Assembly (NCBI GenBank): GCA_002849045.2
Contig: NCRO01000063.1
Coordinates: 1-12,448, forward strand
Length of the DNA stretch: 12,448 nucleotides
Source: Candidatus Sediminicultor secundus
Lineage (GTDB): Bacteria; Atribacterota; JS1; SB-45; 34-128
Direction: 5' to 3'
Part shown: in pieces, positions 1 through 7,042 of the stretch
Position numbering within the stretch: position 1 is the first letter of the stretch
Layout of the letters: every line of letters begins with the position of its first letter
Position numbers and translations under genes: made by a program
The notes under the pieces: model-generated
Told to the model about the DNA's origin: nothing
The model's database searches: none
The model's input: the letters and a program-made list of their open reading frames with translations, nothing else

Positions 1-2
1 GT

Positions 3-1049
3 ACTTCTGTTGTAATTTTAACTGATGGTTTTAAAATAGATGTAGCAACTGCCCGACGAGAATTTTATGAATACCCCGCAGCCCTTCCTGAAGTTGAGCT
101 AAGCTCGATAAAAAAAGATTTATACAGAAGAGATTTTACTATAAATGCCATGGCTATCCAGTTAAATCAAAAACATTTTGGAAAATTAATCGACTTTTTT
201 GGTGGACAGAAAGATTTGCGTATAGGAATAATCAGGGTTTTATATAATTTGAGTTTTGTTGAAGATCCGGCGCGTATTATACGGGCAATTAGATTTGAAC
301 AGAGATATAATTTTAAAATTGATAGGGCAACAGAAGATTTTCTAAAAAAAGCTATTGATGATAAATTACTCTCCAGATTAGGAAAGAAAAGAATTACTGA
401 AGAATTAATTATAATATTAAAAGAAGAAAATCCATTAAAACCTTTAAAAAGAATGGCAGAATTGGGAGCATTGAAGTATATTCTTCCGGAAGTTGAATTA
501 GATGAAGATACAGTTGAAAGATTTAAAAAGGTAAATGATAATTATTATTTTTGGAAACTAAATATGTCTGATGAAAAAATAGAACTGTGGGTGATATATT
601 TTTGCTGTTTAATTAGAAATCTAAAAAAAAGTCAAATACAGAGAATTTATAAAAAGTTAATAATTAAGCAAAAGTCTTTAGACAAGATAAATAATTGTTA
701 CTCAAATTTAGATCAAATCATAAAAATGATATCGCAAAAAAATAAAATATCACCGAGCGTTATTTATTTAAAATTAAAAGGTTTACCTAACGAAACATTA
801 TTTTTAGCTAAAGCGGAAAGTGACACTGATATTGCAAAAGAAAGGATAAAAAACTATTTTAAAAAATATAAAAAAGAAAGTCTATATATTTCAGGAAAGG
901 AATTAAAAGAATTACAGGTAAAACCCGGTCCGATCTATTCGCAGATTTTAAATAAATTACTTTGTGCCCAGTTGGATGGAGAAGTAAAAAATAAAAGAGA
1001 TGAAATTAGATTTGTAAAGAATATTTTATATGAAAGGAATAAGAAATAG
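3..1049 (+). CDS. cca: CCA-adding enzyme / poly(A) polymerase-type tRNA nucleotidyltransferase, 5' end cut by the window edge
   Basis: The reading frame is open from base 3, so the N-terminus lies outside the window; the ATG at 150 is internal, inside the conserved RRDFTINAM motif, and is not a start. Visible class II nucleotidyltransferase signatures are DGFKIDVATAR (about 27-59), which holds the second part of the metal-binding region, RRDFTINAMA (126-155), and EDPARIIRAIRFEQRYNF, the head-to-neck motif with the conserved Asp/Arg. The C-terminal part is helical and ends with a family-typical GKEL...KPGP...LDGEVKN region. The enzyme adds or repairs the 3' CCA end of tRNAs using CTP and ATP. 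Some bacteria split this into CC- and A-adding enzymes, or use a paralogue as poly(A) polymerase, and this cannot be decided here. The gene ends 4 bases before the preferred start of the protease gene, so the two are probably co-transcribed. Part of it (119-200) recurs inverted at the right end of the window. Confidence 0.9.
   Translation, partial: TSVVILTDGFKIDVATARREFYEYPAALPEVELSSIKKDLYRRDFTINAMAIQLNQKHFGKLIDFFGGQKDLRIGIIRVLYNLSFVEDPARIIRAIRFEQRYNFKIDRATEDFLKKAIDDKLLSRLGKKRITEELIIILKEENPLKPLKRMAELGALKYILPEVELDEDTVERFKKVNDNYYFWKLNMSDEKIELWVIYFCCLIRNLKKSQIQRIYKKLIIKQKSLDKINNCYSNLDQIIKMISQKNKISPSVIYLKLKGLPNETLFLAKAESDTDIAKERIKNYFKKYKKESLYISGKELKELQVKPGPIYSQILNKLLCAQLDGEVKNKRDEIRFVKNILYERNKK
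119..200 (+). repeat. 82-bp perfect inverted repeat, left copy (inside cca)
   Basis: This segment encodes the RRDFTINAMA region of the CCA enzyme and continues in a sensible reading frame past base 200. Its exact reverse complement forms 12367-12448. Confidence 0.95.
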
Positions 1050-1053
1050 AAAA

Positions 1054-1701
1054 ATGTTGAACAATATATTCGAGATTGTTTGGAGCATACCAGCTGTTTT
1101 AATCGCAATTACTTTTCACGAGTACTGGCACGGTAGGATGGCTTATAAATTGGGTGATCCAACAGCAGCAGAAGCGGGAAGACTTACCCTGAATCCTCTG
1201 GCCCATCTTGACCCAATAGGAACTTTGATGTTACTTTTATTCCGATTTGGATGGGCAAAACCGGTCCCGGTAAATTTTAATAGATTGAATCATCCTAAAA
1301 GAGATATGATATATGTTTCATTGGCTGGGCCTATTGCCAATATAGTAATTGCACTAATATTTGCCCTTATATTAAGGTTAAGTTATTATTTCATTGGGCA
1401 AATCACCATGGTACAAAGTAGCTCTTTTTTTAATCTGTCGGTAACTATGCTAAGAGGGTGGCTAATATTTCTACAGACCGGAGTAATAATAAATTTAGCA
1501 CTAGCCATATTTAACTTGATTCCTGTTCCGCCTTTAGATGGGTCTAAGATACTGCTGGGTCTTTTGCCTTATTCTCAGGCCTACAGGTATGCTAAGTTAG
1601 AATCTTATGGGCCAATTCTCTTATTAATTCTGGTATTAAGTGGTATAATTGGAAAAGTGTTTTTTCCTATTGTATTTTTCCTATTTCGTTTTTTAGTATA
1701 A
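1054..1701 (+). CDS. Site-2-protease-like M50 family membrane metalloprotease
   Basis: This is an integral membrane zinc protease of the short bacterial S2P type (YwhC-like), 215 residues from the chosen start. HEYWH (residues 22-26) is the HExxH zinc motif inside the first membrane helix. The downstream NLIPVPPLDG (N154 to about G163, with D162) supplies the third zinc ligand region. HLDPIGT and WAKPVPVN lie between them, as usual in the family. Several hydrophobic stretches (roughly residues 10-25, 88-110, 130-160, 185-213) are likely membrane helices. An upstream in-frame ATG at 1030 would overlap the preceding gene by 20 bases and add MKGIRNRK. I prefer the ATG at 1054 because family members begin close to the IPAVLIAITFHE helix. 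An AAAGGA lies upstream but rather far away. The protein contains no PDZ domain, so it is not RseP-like, and its substrate is unknown. Confidence 0.9.
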   Translation: MLNNIFEIVWSIPAVLIAITFHEYWHGRMAYKLGDPTAAEAGRLTLNPLAHLDPIGTLMLLLFRFGWAKPVPVNFNRLNHPKRDMIYVSLAGPIANIVIALIFALILRLSYYFIGQITMVQSSSFFNLSVTMLRGWLIFLQTGVIINLALAIFNLIPVPPLDGSKILLGLLPYSQAYRYAKLESYGPILLLILVLSGIIGKVFFPIVFFLFRFLV

Positions 1702-1739
1702 AATAGATTAATTTTCAAATGTAGAGTATATAGTAAGAA

Positions 1740-2065
1740 AACTAAAAGTTAAAAACGCAAAGTGCAAAACCAAAGCTCAAAACTTAAAATTAATGAAACA
1801 AATAATTTATATAGTTACAGTAAAAAAATTTATAGCAAAAAGCACAAAGTGTAAAATTGCGCACTCCTCTGTCATTCCCGTGGAAGCAGGAGTCTAGGGG
1901 TAAATATTAATGTTAGAAAAAAATTACAGTTATTTATTTTCACGAAGCCTACCCTCATGAAAACGGTGGTACAAGTTTCACGCAAATGAAATAAATGTAC
2001 TATTAGAAATAGTTTTTAATTTTGAATTATGGTTTTTCGCTTTTAGCTTTAAGTTTTTAGCTTAA
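1740..2065. repeat. Inverted-end repeat element, copy 1 (before trpS)
   Basis: The left arm (about 1740-1793) contains AAAACCAAAGCTCAAAAC. The right arm (about 2011-2062) contains TTTTGAATTATGGTTTTT and is its approximate reverse complement. The same pair of arms bounds elements near 5240-5352, 7491-7884 and 10753-10960. Both arms fall into 7-base steps. The interior differs from the other copies and includes a CATTCCCG hairpin. I see no transposase in the window, so the element would be non-autonomous if it is mobile. Confidence 0.6.
1863..1900. repeat. CATTCCCG-type short palindromic repeat
   Basis: GTCATTCCCG (1871-1880) is followed by AAGCAGGAGTCTAGG, a layout like the short interspersed CATTCCCG/GGGAATC hairpins scattered through many bacterial genomes. 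ACTCCT (1863-1868) pairs with AGGAGT (1888-1893). It lies inside the larger inverted-end element. The pairing between the CCCG and CAGG arms is imperfect, so this may be a decayed copy. Confidence 0.45.
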
Positions 2066-2069
2066 AAAA

Positions 2070-2103
2070 GAGATTACCACGCTCTGATAAATCAGGGCTT
2101 GCA
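2070..2103. repeat. GATTGCCACG short hairpin repeat, copy 1
   Basis: GAGATTACCACG is followed by GCTCTGATAAATCAGGGC, a stem of GCTCTGA against TCAGGGC with a 4-base loop. It is a close relative of the copy at 5360-5395, and its outer end matches the reverse-strand copy at 8645-8680. It resembles the widespread REP-like GATTGCCACG...GCAATGAC palindromes found between genes in many bacteria. Confidence 0.6.
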
Positions 2104-2146
2104 ACGACTATTCACTAACCACTAATACACTAATGACTAATTTAAT
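2104..2146 (+). repeat. ACTANNN heptad array before trpS
   Basis: The run is built from 7-base words of the form ACTAACC, ACTAATA and TTCACTA, with one 1-base slip near 2128. The same words recur upstream of cmk, rsmD and coaD in the same orientation as the gene. Confidence 0.6.
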
Positions 2147-2195
2147 TGTCGAATCAGTAAATTAACAGATAGGCATATTTTAATAATAAAATTTA

Positions 2196-2203
2196 GAGAG
2201 GAG
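2196..2203 (+). promoter_or_regulatory. Ribosome-binding site of trpS
   Basis: GAGAGGAG lies 8 bases before the ATG at 2212 and confirms that start. Confidence 0.75.
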
Positions 2204-2211
2204 TATTTCAA

Positions 2212-3198
2212 ATGGCGGGAATAATTTTCAGCGGAATGCGGCCTACCGGCAAATTACACTTAGGAAATTACTTAGGAGCTTTGGAAAATTGGGTAAAACT
2301 TCAGGAAGAATACAAGTGTTTTTTTGGAGTTGTTGATTTACACGCTCTAACTACCGGCTACGACGCAACTGAAGACTTAAAAGAAAACATTAAGGAGATG
2401 CTTATAGATTGGTTTAGTGCAGGCATCGATCCCGAAAGAAGTACTGTATTAATACAATCTTGTGTCCCGGAACATGCAGAATTACATCTACTTTTTTCCA
2501 TGATTACTCCTTTGCCCTGGCTAGAAAGAAATCCGGTATTAAAAGAACAGGTACGCGATTTAGGATTGAAAGATAATATTGGTTATGGTCTTTTGGGATA
2601 TCCGGTTCTAATGGCTTCAGATATCTTGATCTACAAAGCTAATGCTGTACCGGTGGGAGAAGATCAAGTACACCACGTAGAATTAACTCGTGAAATAGCC
2701 CGGAGATTTAATAATCTTTATAAAAATGTTTTTCCTTTGCCCCAGGTAAAATTAACCAAGGTTCCCCGTTTGCCGGGAACTGACGGAAAGAGAATGAGTA
2801 AAAGTCTGGGGAATACTATTTCCATATCTGCTTCGCCAGAAAAAATTGAAGAAAAAGTGAAGACAATGATAACTGATACCCAAAAAATAAGATTGAATGA
2901 CTTGGGACATCCCGATATTTGTATCGTGTATACTTATCAGAAGATATTTAATCCGGAACAATCTGAAGAAATATCTGTCGGATGTAAATCAGGAAAATTA
3001 GGGTGTGTAGAATGTAAAAAGAGATTGGCTCAGGCCTTAATAAATAAGTTTGATGGATTCAGGAAAAAGAGAAAATATTATGAAAAAAATCCGGAAATAA
3101 TTAGCGAAATATTAGTCGAAGGGAGTAAGAAGGCAAGGCAAGTCGCTAAACAGACCCTTAATGAAGCAAAAAAAGCCATGAATTTAGATTATGAATAA
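2212..3198 (+). CDS. trpS: Tryptophanyl-tRNA synthetase, with a four-cysteine Fe-S-type motif
   Basis: This is a class I aminoacyl-tRNA synthetase that charges tRNA-Trp with tryptophan using ATP; 328 residues is the normal bacterial length. The HIGH-type motif is HLGN at residues 16-19, preceded by SGMRPTGKL. The KMSKS-type motif is KRMSKS at 193-198. Conserved family stretches include LGYPVLMASDIL and PVGEDQVHH. Cys237, Cys258, Cys265 and Cys268 form C-x20-C-x6-C-x2-C. This closely resembles the motif that binds a [4Fe-4S] cluster in Thermotoga maritima TrpRS (C-x22-C-x6-C-x2-C). Cluster binding here is inference from that resemblance. The gene opens a compact operon; its last 8 bases overlap the start of scpA. 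No T-box leader is recognisable upstream. Confidence 0.97.
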   Translation: MAGIIFSGMRPTGKLHLGNYLGALENWVKLQEEYKCFFGVVDLHALTTGYDATEDLKENIKEMLIDWFSAGIDPERSTVLIQSCVPEHAELHLLFSMITPLPWLERNPVLKEQVRDLGLKDNIGYGLLGYPVLMASDILIYKANAVPVGEDQVHHVELTREIARRFNNLYKNVFPLPQVKLTKVPRLPGTDGKRMSKSLGNTISISASPEKIEEKVKTMITDTQKIRLNDLGHPDICIVYTYQKIFNPEQSEEISVGCKSGKLGCVECKKRLAQALINKFDGFRKKRKYYEKNPEIISEILVEGSKKARQVAKQTLNEAKKAMNLDYE

Positions 3199-3955
3199 TA
3201 ATATAGATTCTAAAATAAAGATTAATAATTTCGATATCTCTATAGACGAATTATTGAGAAATATAAAAGAAGGTATCGCAAATATTGAGCAGGTACCCAT
3301 TACTGAAATAATAGCTCAATATTTACAATATATTATTCAAAACAAGAGTAGTATTGACCTGAGTATTGCCGGGAAAACCATAGCTGAAATAGCGATAATG
3401 TTAAAAATGAAATCAGAAAATCTACTTCCTAAATTGGAAGTTAAAAACAGAGATGAGGAAGATGATGAATACAGTGATTTTATGATTTCAAAAGAAAAAG
3501 AAGCATACCTTCAAGAATATGACAAATTTCAAAAAGTGGTCGAATATTTAAAGGAAAGAGAAGGGACCCAAAATAATATCTATTTTCCCACGATAGAAAA
3601 TAATGATAAAGAAGGTAGTGTAGAAATTCAGAAAGTCGATTTAGCAGACCTTTTAACTTCTTTGGAAAAAGTATTACAGAATAAAAAGAAGGAAGACTTT
3701 ATACCCTTTAAGGAAAGGACTTTTACTATTGCTACCAAGATGAAAGAAATAATTAATCTGTTGAAGGGCATCAAAGAAGGATTGTCCTTCGATTATTTTA
3801 TGGAAAGAGCTCAAAGTAAGTTAGAAATTATTGTTATTTTCCTTGCCTTGTTAGAACTTATATATTTAAAGAAAATAAGGTGCTATCAGAATAAAAGTTT
3901 TGATAAGATAATGTTTAATCTGAAAGGGAGTGCATTAAATTTAAAGAAGAATTAA
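3191..3955 (+). CDS. scpA: Segregation and condensation protein A (kleisin)
   Basis: ScpA is the kleisin subunit that bridges the SMC heads and works with ScpB in chromosome condensation and segregation. At 254 residues it has the usual length. The N-terminal domain has the family pattern FDISIDELLRNIKEGIANIEQVPITEI (about 14-40), with hydrophobic helices that contact the SMC neck. The middle (about 85-190) is acidic, charged and poorly conserved, as expected for a kleisin linker. The C-terminal winged-helix part, EIIVIFLALLELIYLKKI (about residues 212-229), is typical. The start overlaps trpS by 8 bases and has no obvious Shine-Dalgarno sequence, which suggests translational coupling. The last 22 bases overlap the conserved upstream extension of the scpB frame. 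They carry AGGGAG (3925-3930) and A AAT TTA (3937-3943) in scpA phase, a possible frameshift site. Confidence 0.9.
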   Translation: MNNNIDSKIKINNFDISIDELLRNIKEGIANIEQVPITEIIAQYLQYIIQNKSSIDLSIAGKTIAEIAIMLKMKSENLLPKLEVKNRDEEDDEYSDFMISKEKEAYLQEYDKFQKVVEYLKEREGTQNNIYFPTIENNDKEGSVEIQKVDLADLLTSLEKVLQNKKKEDFIPFKERTFTIATKMKEIINLLKGIKEGLSFDYFMERAQSKLEIIVIFLALLELIYLKKIRCYQNKSFDKIMFNLKGSALNLKKN

Positions 3956-4476
3956 AAAATAATTCCAGGTGGGGCAATATAATAGAATGCTTGTTACTTG
4001 TATATAATAATTCATTAACCCTTGAAAAGATAAAAGAAATTACCGGTCTTGAGAAAAGAAGAAGTAGATTGATTATTAATGAATTAATCTCAAAATATGA
4101 CGACGATGATAGGCCATTTAAAATATATGAAATTGCCGGTGGATATAAACTGGGTACCAAGCCCCAATACTCTGTCTGGGTAAAAAAAATCTTAGAAAAT
4201 AAAAAAAAGCATCAAATTTCTAAAGCGGCCCTGGAAACACTGGCTATTATTGCTTACAATCAACCAGTAACCCGTTTGGAAATTGAAAAGATAAGAGGAG
4301 TAAATTGCTCAGGGGTCTTATTTAATTTACTAAAGCATAAATTTGTAAAAATTAGCGGGAGGAAAAAAGCACCTGGAAATCCTTTGCTTTACAAAGTTAC
4401 GGACTTTTTTTTAATGCATTTCGGCTTAAAAAAAATTAACGATCTCCCCAAACTAAGCGAGATAGGGATTAAATGA
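3934..4476 (+). CDS. scpB: Segregation and condensation protein B, start codon unresolved
   Basis: ScpB is the winged-helix dimer partner of ScpA in the SMC complex. Family sequence is clear: SKAALETLAIIAYNQPVTRLEIEKIRGVNCSGVLFNLL (DNA-binding-type helices) and then the C-terminal PLLYKVTDFFLMHFGLKKINDLPKL. The first ordinary start codon is a TTG at 3991. However, the conserved N-terminus, WGNIIECLLLVYNNSLTLEKI, begins upstream at base 3970, where the frame is open back to the TAA at 3916 but has no ATG, GTG or TTG. I therefore place the start at the ATT at 3934, 3 bases after a GGAG. A -1 frameshift from scpA at 3937-3943 would also enter exactly this frame and give a ScpA-ScpB fusion. The TTG start would remove conserved residues. 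rluB follows after 1 base. Confidence 0.85.
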   Translation: MKFKEELKNNSRWGNIIECLLLVYNNSLTLEKIKEITGLEKRRSRLIINELISKYDDDDRPFKIYEIAGGYKLGTKPQYSVWVKKILENKKKHQISKAALETLAIIAYNQPVTRLEIEKIRGVNCSGVLFNLLKHKFVKISGRKKAPGNPLLYKVTDFFLMHFGLKKINDLPKLSEIGIK

Positions 4477-4477
4477 C

Positions 4478-5203
4478 ATGATTGAAAGATTACAAAAATA
4501 TTTGGCTGGAGCGGGGATTGCTTCCCGAAGAAAATGTGAAGAACTTATCCTTCAGGGGCAGATACGGATAAATAATTCTGTGGTTACTAAGTTGGGAACC
4601 AAGGTTGACCCTGAAAAAGATACCATTGAAGTAAAGGGTAAATTAATAAAATATAAAGAAAAAAAACATTATTCCTATATATTACTAAATAAACCTAAAG
4701 GATATTTAACTTCTTCGTCAGATCCTTTTGACAGACCGATTGTTTTAGATTTGCTGAAAGATATAAAAGAAAGAGTATACCCGGTTGGTCGTTTAGATTT
4801 TAATTCGGAGGGACTATTAATTCTTACTAATGATGGTGAATTAACCCATACTTTAACTCATCCTGCAAAAGAAGTAGAAAAGGTTTACATTGTTAAAGTG
4901 AAGGGGATTCCTTCTTCTGAAAAATTAAAAAATTTATCAAAAGGAGTTGTTTTAGAAAATAATTATAGAATATCACCCTGCAAAATTTATTTGTTAAAAA
5001 TTACCAATGGAGATGCCATATTAAAAATAAAAATAAGAGAAGGAAAGAAGAGGCAGATCAGGAAAATGGGCGAATATATTGGACATTTTGTTTTAAAACT
5101 GAGAAGAACTCAATTAGGTCCAATTTCTTTAAAAGGTGTAAAGCCGGGAGAATACAGGTATTTAAATAAAGAAGAAATTAGAAGTCTGAAAAAGATACTA
5201 TAA
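4478..5203 (+). CDS. rluB: RsuA/RluB-family rRNA pseudouridine synthase
   Basis: The protein isomerises a uridine in ribosomal RNA to pseudouridine; from the neighbours (scpB upstream, as in many bacteria) it is most likely the RluB type acting on 23S rRNA helix 80. It has 241 residues. An N-terminal S4 RNA-binding domain (about 1-60) starts ERLQKYLAGAGIASRRKCEELI. The catalytic domain includes the family's first motif, YILLNKPKGYLTSSSDPFDRP, and GRLDFNSEGLLILTNDGEL, where Asp107 is the catalytic aspartate. REGKKRQIRKM (about 188-198) is the KxRQxR-type motif. It starts 1 base after the scpB stop, which indicates coupled translation. The RsuA (16S) alternative cannot be excluded from sequence alone. 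A repeat spacer follows the gene. Confidence 0.92.
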   Translation: MIERLQKYLAGAGIASRRKCEELILQGQIRINNSVVTKLGTKVDPEKDTIEVKGKLIKYKEKKHYSYILLNKPKGYLTSSSDPFDRPIVLDLLKDIKERVYPVGRLDFNSEGLLILTNDGELTHTLTHPAKEVEKVYIVKVKGIPSSEKLKNLSKGVVLENNYRISPCKIYLLKITNGDAILKIKIREGKKRQIRKMGEYIGHFVLKLRRTQLGPISLKGVKPGEYRYLNKEEIRSLKKIL

Positions 5204-5238
5204 CAGTATATAGTAAAAAAGAACTAGCGTATAGCAAA

Positions 5239-5352
5239 GAAACTAAAAGCGTAAAACGTAAAGCGCAAAACCAAAACTCAAAACTAAAAACGAAGAAAAA
5301 GGTTTTGAATTTTTAATTACGGTTTTACGTTTTTCGGTTTAAGTTTTTAGCT
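5239..5352. repeat. Inverted-end repeat element, copy 2 (short form, before cmk)
   Basis: The left arm contains AAAGCGCAAAACCAAAACTC and the right arm contains TTACGGTTTTACGTTTTTCG. The two arms are approximate reverse complements with almost no interior, so RNA or single-stranded DNA from this region could fold as one long imperfect hairpin. It is the minimal member of the family also seen at 1740, 7491 and 10753. Confidence 0.6.
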
Positions 5353-5359
5353 AAACAAA

Positions 5360-5395
5360 GAGATTGCCACGCTCTGATAAATCAGAGCAATGACA
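5360..5395. repeat. GATTGCCACG short hairpin repeat, copy 2
   Basis: GAGATTGCCACG is followed by a perfect GCTCTGA-TAAA-TCAGAGC hairpin and ends GCAATGAC. It is nearly identical to 2070-2103 in its first two thirds. The ends GAGATTGCCACG and GCAATGAC are shared with the reverse-strand copy at 8645-8680, whose central stem sequence is different. Confidence 0.65.
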
Positions 5396-5435
5396 TAAAA
5401 TATAATAGAATGACAACTGAAAACCTGCATTTATT

Positions 5436-5470
5436 ACTAACGACTATTCACTATTCACTAACGACTAATT
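5436..5470 (+). repeat. ACTANNN heptad array before cmk
   Basis: Five consecutive in-phase 7-base units run ACTAACG, ACTATTC, ACTATTC, ACTAACG, ACTAATT. The array ends 22 bases before the cmk start codon and is in the same orientation as the gene. Confidence 0.7.
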
Positions 5471-5492
5471 TAATTGGAGAATTGATAAATTA

Positions 5493-6203
5493 ATGAAAAA
5501 AGATGGTTTAATAATCGCAATAGATGGACCTGCTGCTGTGGGCAAAAGCACTATAGGTAAATTAATTGCCCGGGAATTAGGTTTTTTATATATTGATACA
5601 GGAGCGATTTACAGAGCAATAACCTGGAAGGTTTTAAAAAATAATATTGATATAAATGATGAAAATGTGATTTCCAACATGGTTTCAAATACATATATAA
5701 CTATTGAGAAAGCAAATTGTAAGAGCCTAAATGATTATTATCACATCTTTGTTGACGGAGAAGATGTAGCTGAGGAAATACGCAATCCCAGGATTGACCA
5801 AAATGTTTCTCAGATAGCCAGGCTGCCCAAAATTAGAAAACAATTAATTTATCTGCAGAGAATATTAGCTGAAAAAGGGGATATTGTAATGGAAGGTAGA
5901 GATATAGGGTCGGTAATTTTACCTCAAGCAGATATAAAATTCTATTTTACTGCTTCTGAGGAGGAAAGAATTAAAAGAAGGCATAAAGAACTAATGAATA
6001 AAGGTTATAGTATAGATTACGAAAAAGTTAAAAAACAGATAATACAGAGGGATAAAATTGACAGTAAGAGAAAATATGCCCCTTTGATCAAGGCAAAAGA
6101 TGCTATTCTTATAGATTCTACAGAAAAAAGCATTGAGGAAGTTAAAGATAAAATTTTAAAGATAATAAAAAAATATAGAGAATGCAGGGAAAAAACAAAT
6201 TGA
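5493..6203 (+). CDS. cmk: Cytidylate kinase
   Basis: Cmk phosphorylates CMP and dCMP with ATP in the cytoplasm and feeds CTP and dCTP synthesis; 236 residues is standard. The P-loop is GPAAVGKST at residues 12-20, followed by YIDTGAIYRAITW, the conserved substrate-side stretch. Later motifs are MEGRDIGSVILPQADIKFYFTA (DIG CMP-binding region) and the lid arginines in RDKIDSKRKYAP. Two conserved helices around IRNPRIDQNVSQIARLPKIRKQL make up the NMP-binding insert of the long bacterial form. The ATG sits at the end of a repeat-derived leader with only a distant GGAGA. The stop codon overlaps the preferred TTG start of ispH (TTGA), so the two genes are probably translationally coupled; cmk-ispH is a common pair in bacteria. 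Confidence 0.96.
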   Translation: MKKDGLIIAIDGPAAVGKSTIGKLIARELGFLYIDTGAIYRAITWKVLKNNIDINDENVISNMVSNTYITIEKANCKSLNDYYHIFVDGEDVAEEIRNPRIDQNVSQIARLPKIRKQLIYLQRILAEKGDIVMEGRDIGSVILPQADIKFYFTASEEERIKRRHKELMNKGYSIDYEKVKKQIIQRDKIDSKRKYAPLIKAKDAILIDSTEKSIEEVKDKILKIIKKYRECREKTN

Positions 6204-7042
6204 AAATAATATTATCTAAAAAAATGGGATTTTGTTTTGGAGTTAAAAAATCTGTAAACTTAGCCAAAAATGCCTTAAAAGCAAGAAGAAATAATCTGTA
6301 TATGCTGGGTTCAATAATAAATAATCCTCAAATTATAGAGTATTTTACAAAAGAGGGAATAAAGATAGCAGATAATTTAGACGAAGTTCCGGAAAAAAGC
6401 ACGGTTATAACCAGAGCGCACGGTATTTCTCCTACAATGCTCAAACAGGCTTACCGAAAAAAATTATCGGTAGTTGACACTACCTGTCCATATGTTAAAA
6501 AAGTACAAAAGATAGCTAAAAGTTTAAAAGAAAAAAACTATTTTATAGTTATCTATGGAGACAAAAAGCATCCTGAAATACTAAGTTTATTGGATACGGT
6601 TCAAAACAATGCTTTAGTGATAAATTCAATTTCTGAAGTAGAGAAGATAACTACAAAGGGAAAAATATGTTTTATATCTCAAACTACCAAAAATATTTAT
6701 GATTTTTATAAATTGTCGTCTGCCCTATTAAACAAAGCTGAGGAATTAAGGATATTTAATACTATATGTAAATCTACTACGGAAAGACAAAAAAGCGCTC
6801 TTGAGTTGGCAAAAAAAGTAGATGTGATGCTGGTAATCGGAGGGAAGGAAAGCGCTAATACAACTCGATTAGCCGAAATAGGTAAGAATCAGGGACTAAA
6901 GACTTATCATATTGAAACAAAAAACCAAATAAAATATAAATGGTTCCATCCTGAAGATAAAGTTGGAATTACCAGTGGTGCCTCTACTCCTGATTGGGTA
7001 ACTAATGAAGTTATTGATAAACTTAAAGAATGGTACGGTTAA
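6200..7042 (+). CDS. ispH: 4-hydroxy-3-methylbut-2-enyl diphosphate reductase
   Basis: This is the last enzyme of the MEP (non-mevalonate) isoprenoid pathway. It reduces HMBPP to IPP and DMAPP with an iron-sulfur cluster. The three cluster cysteines are visible: Cys12 in GFCFGV, Cys96 in TTCPYV and Cys190 in ICKSTTERQ. Substrate-binding motifs RAHGIS and KKHPEI are intact, as is the C-terminal GITSGASTPDWV. I chose the TTG at 6200, which overlaps the cmk stop as TTGA, has CAGGGA about 9 bases upstream and gives the family-like start MKIILSKKMGFCFGV. An in-frame ATG at 6182 would add six residues and overlap cmk by 22 bases. With 280 residues it is a plain IspH without the ribosomal S1 fusion found in some Clostridia. 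It converges with rpmB. Confidence 0.96.
   Translation: MKIILSKKMGFCFGVKKSVNLAKNALKARRNNLYMLGSIINNPQIIEYFTKEGIKIADNLDEVPEKSTVITRAHGISPTMLKQAYRKKLSVVDTTCPYVKKVQKIAKSLKEKNYFIVIYGDKKHPEILSLLDTVQNNALVINSISEVEKITTKGKICFISQTTKNIYDFYKLSSALLNKAEELRIFNTICKSTTERQKSALELAKKVDVMLVIGGKESANTTRLAEIGKNQGLKTYHIETKNQIKYKWFHPEDKVGITSGASTPDWVTNEVIDKLKEWYG

Larger units (their letters stand above)
1702..2211. other. 510-base repeat-filled spacer before trpS
   Basis: I see no convincing gene here. From left to right it holds a GTATATAGTA word, the inverted-end element (1740-2065) with a CATTCCCG hairpin inside, a GATTACCACG hairpin repeat (2070-2103), a heptad array (2104-2146), and a tail that resembles the sequence in front of cmk. 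The last 50 bases carry the trpS ribosome-binding site. A trpS promoter must lie in this spacer, but I cannot place it with confidence. Confidence 0.7.
5204..5492. other. 289-base repeat-filled spacer before cmk
   Basis: It contains no gene. The order of modules repeats that before trpS: a GTATATAGTA/GCGTATAGC word, the compact inverted-end element (5239-5352), a GATTGCCACG hairpin (5360-5395), an ACTANNN array (5436-5470), and a tail running into the cmk start. A GGAGA at 5476-5480 is the nearest candidate ribosome-binding site for cmk, 12 bases from the ATG, so it is weak. Confidence 0.7.

Noticed and set aside
1940..1985. T-box leader of trpS, because of GGTGGTAC at 1965-1972
   Set aside because: The conserved CCGCG that follows GGTGGTAC in T-boxes is absent, and I find no specifier loop or terminator/antiterminator pair; it lies within repeat sequence.
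6182..6199. ATG start of ispH at 6182
   Set aside because: It adds six residues not typical of IspH and has no ribosome-binding site; the TTG at 6200 has a better site and a stop-start overlap. The ATG remains possible.
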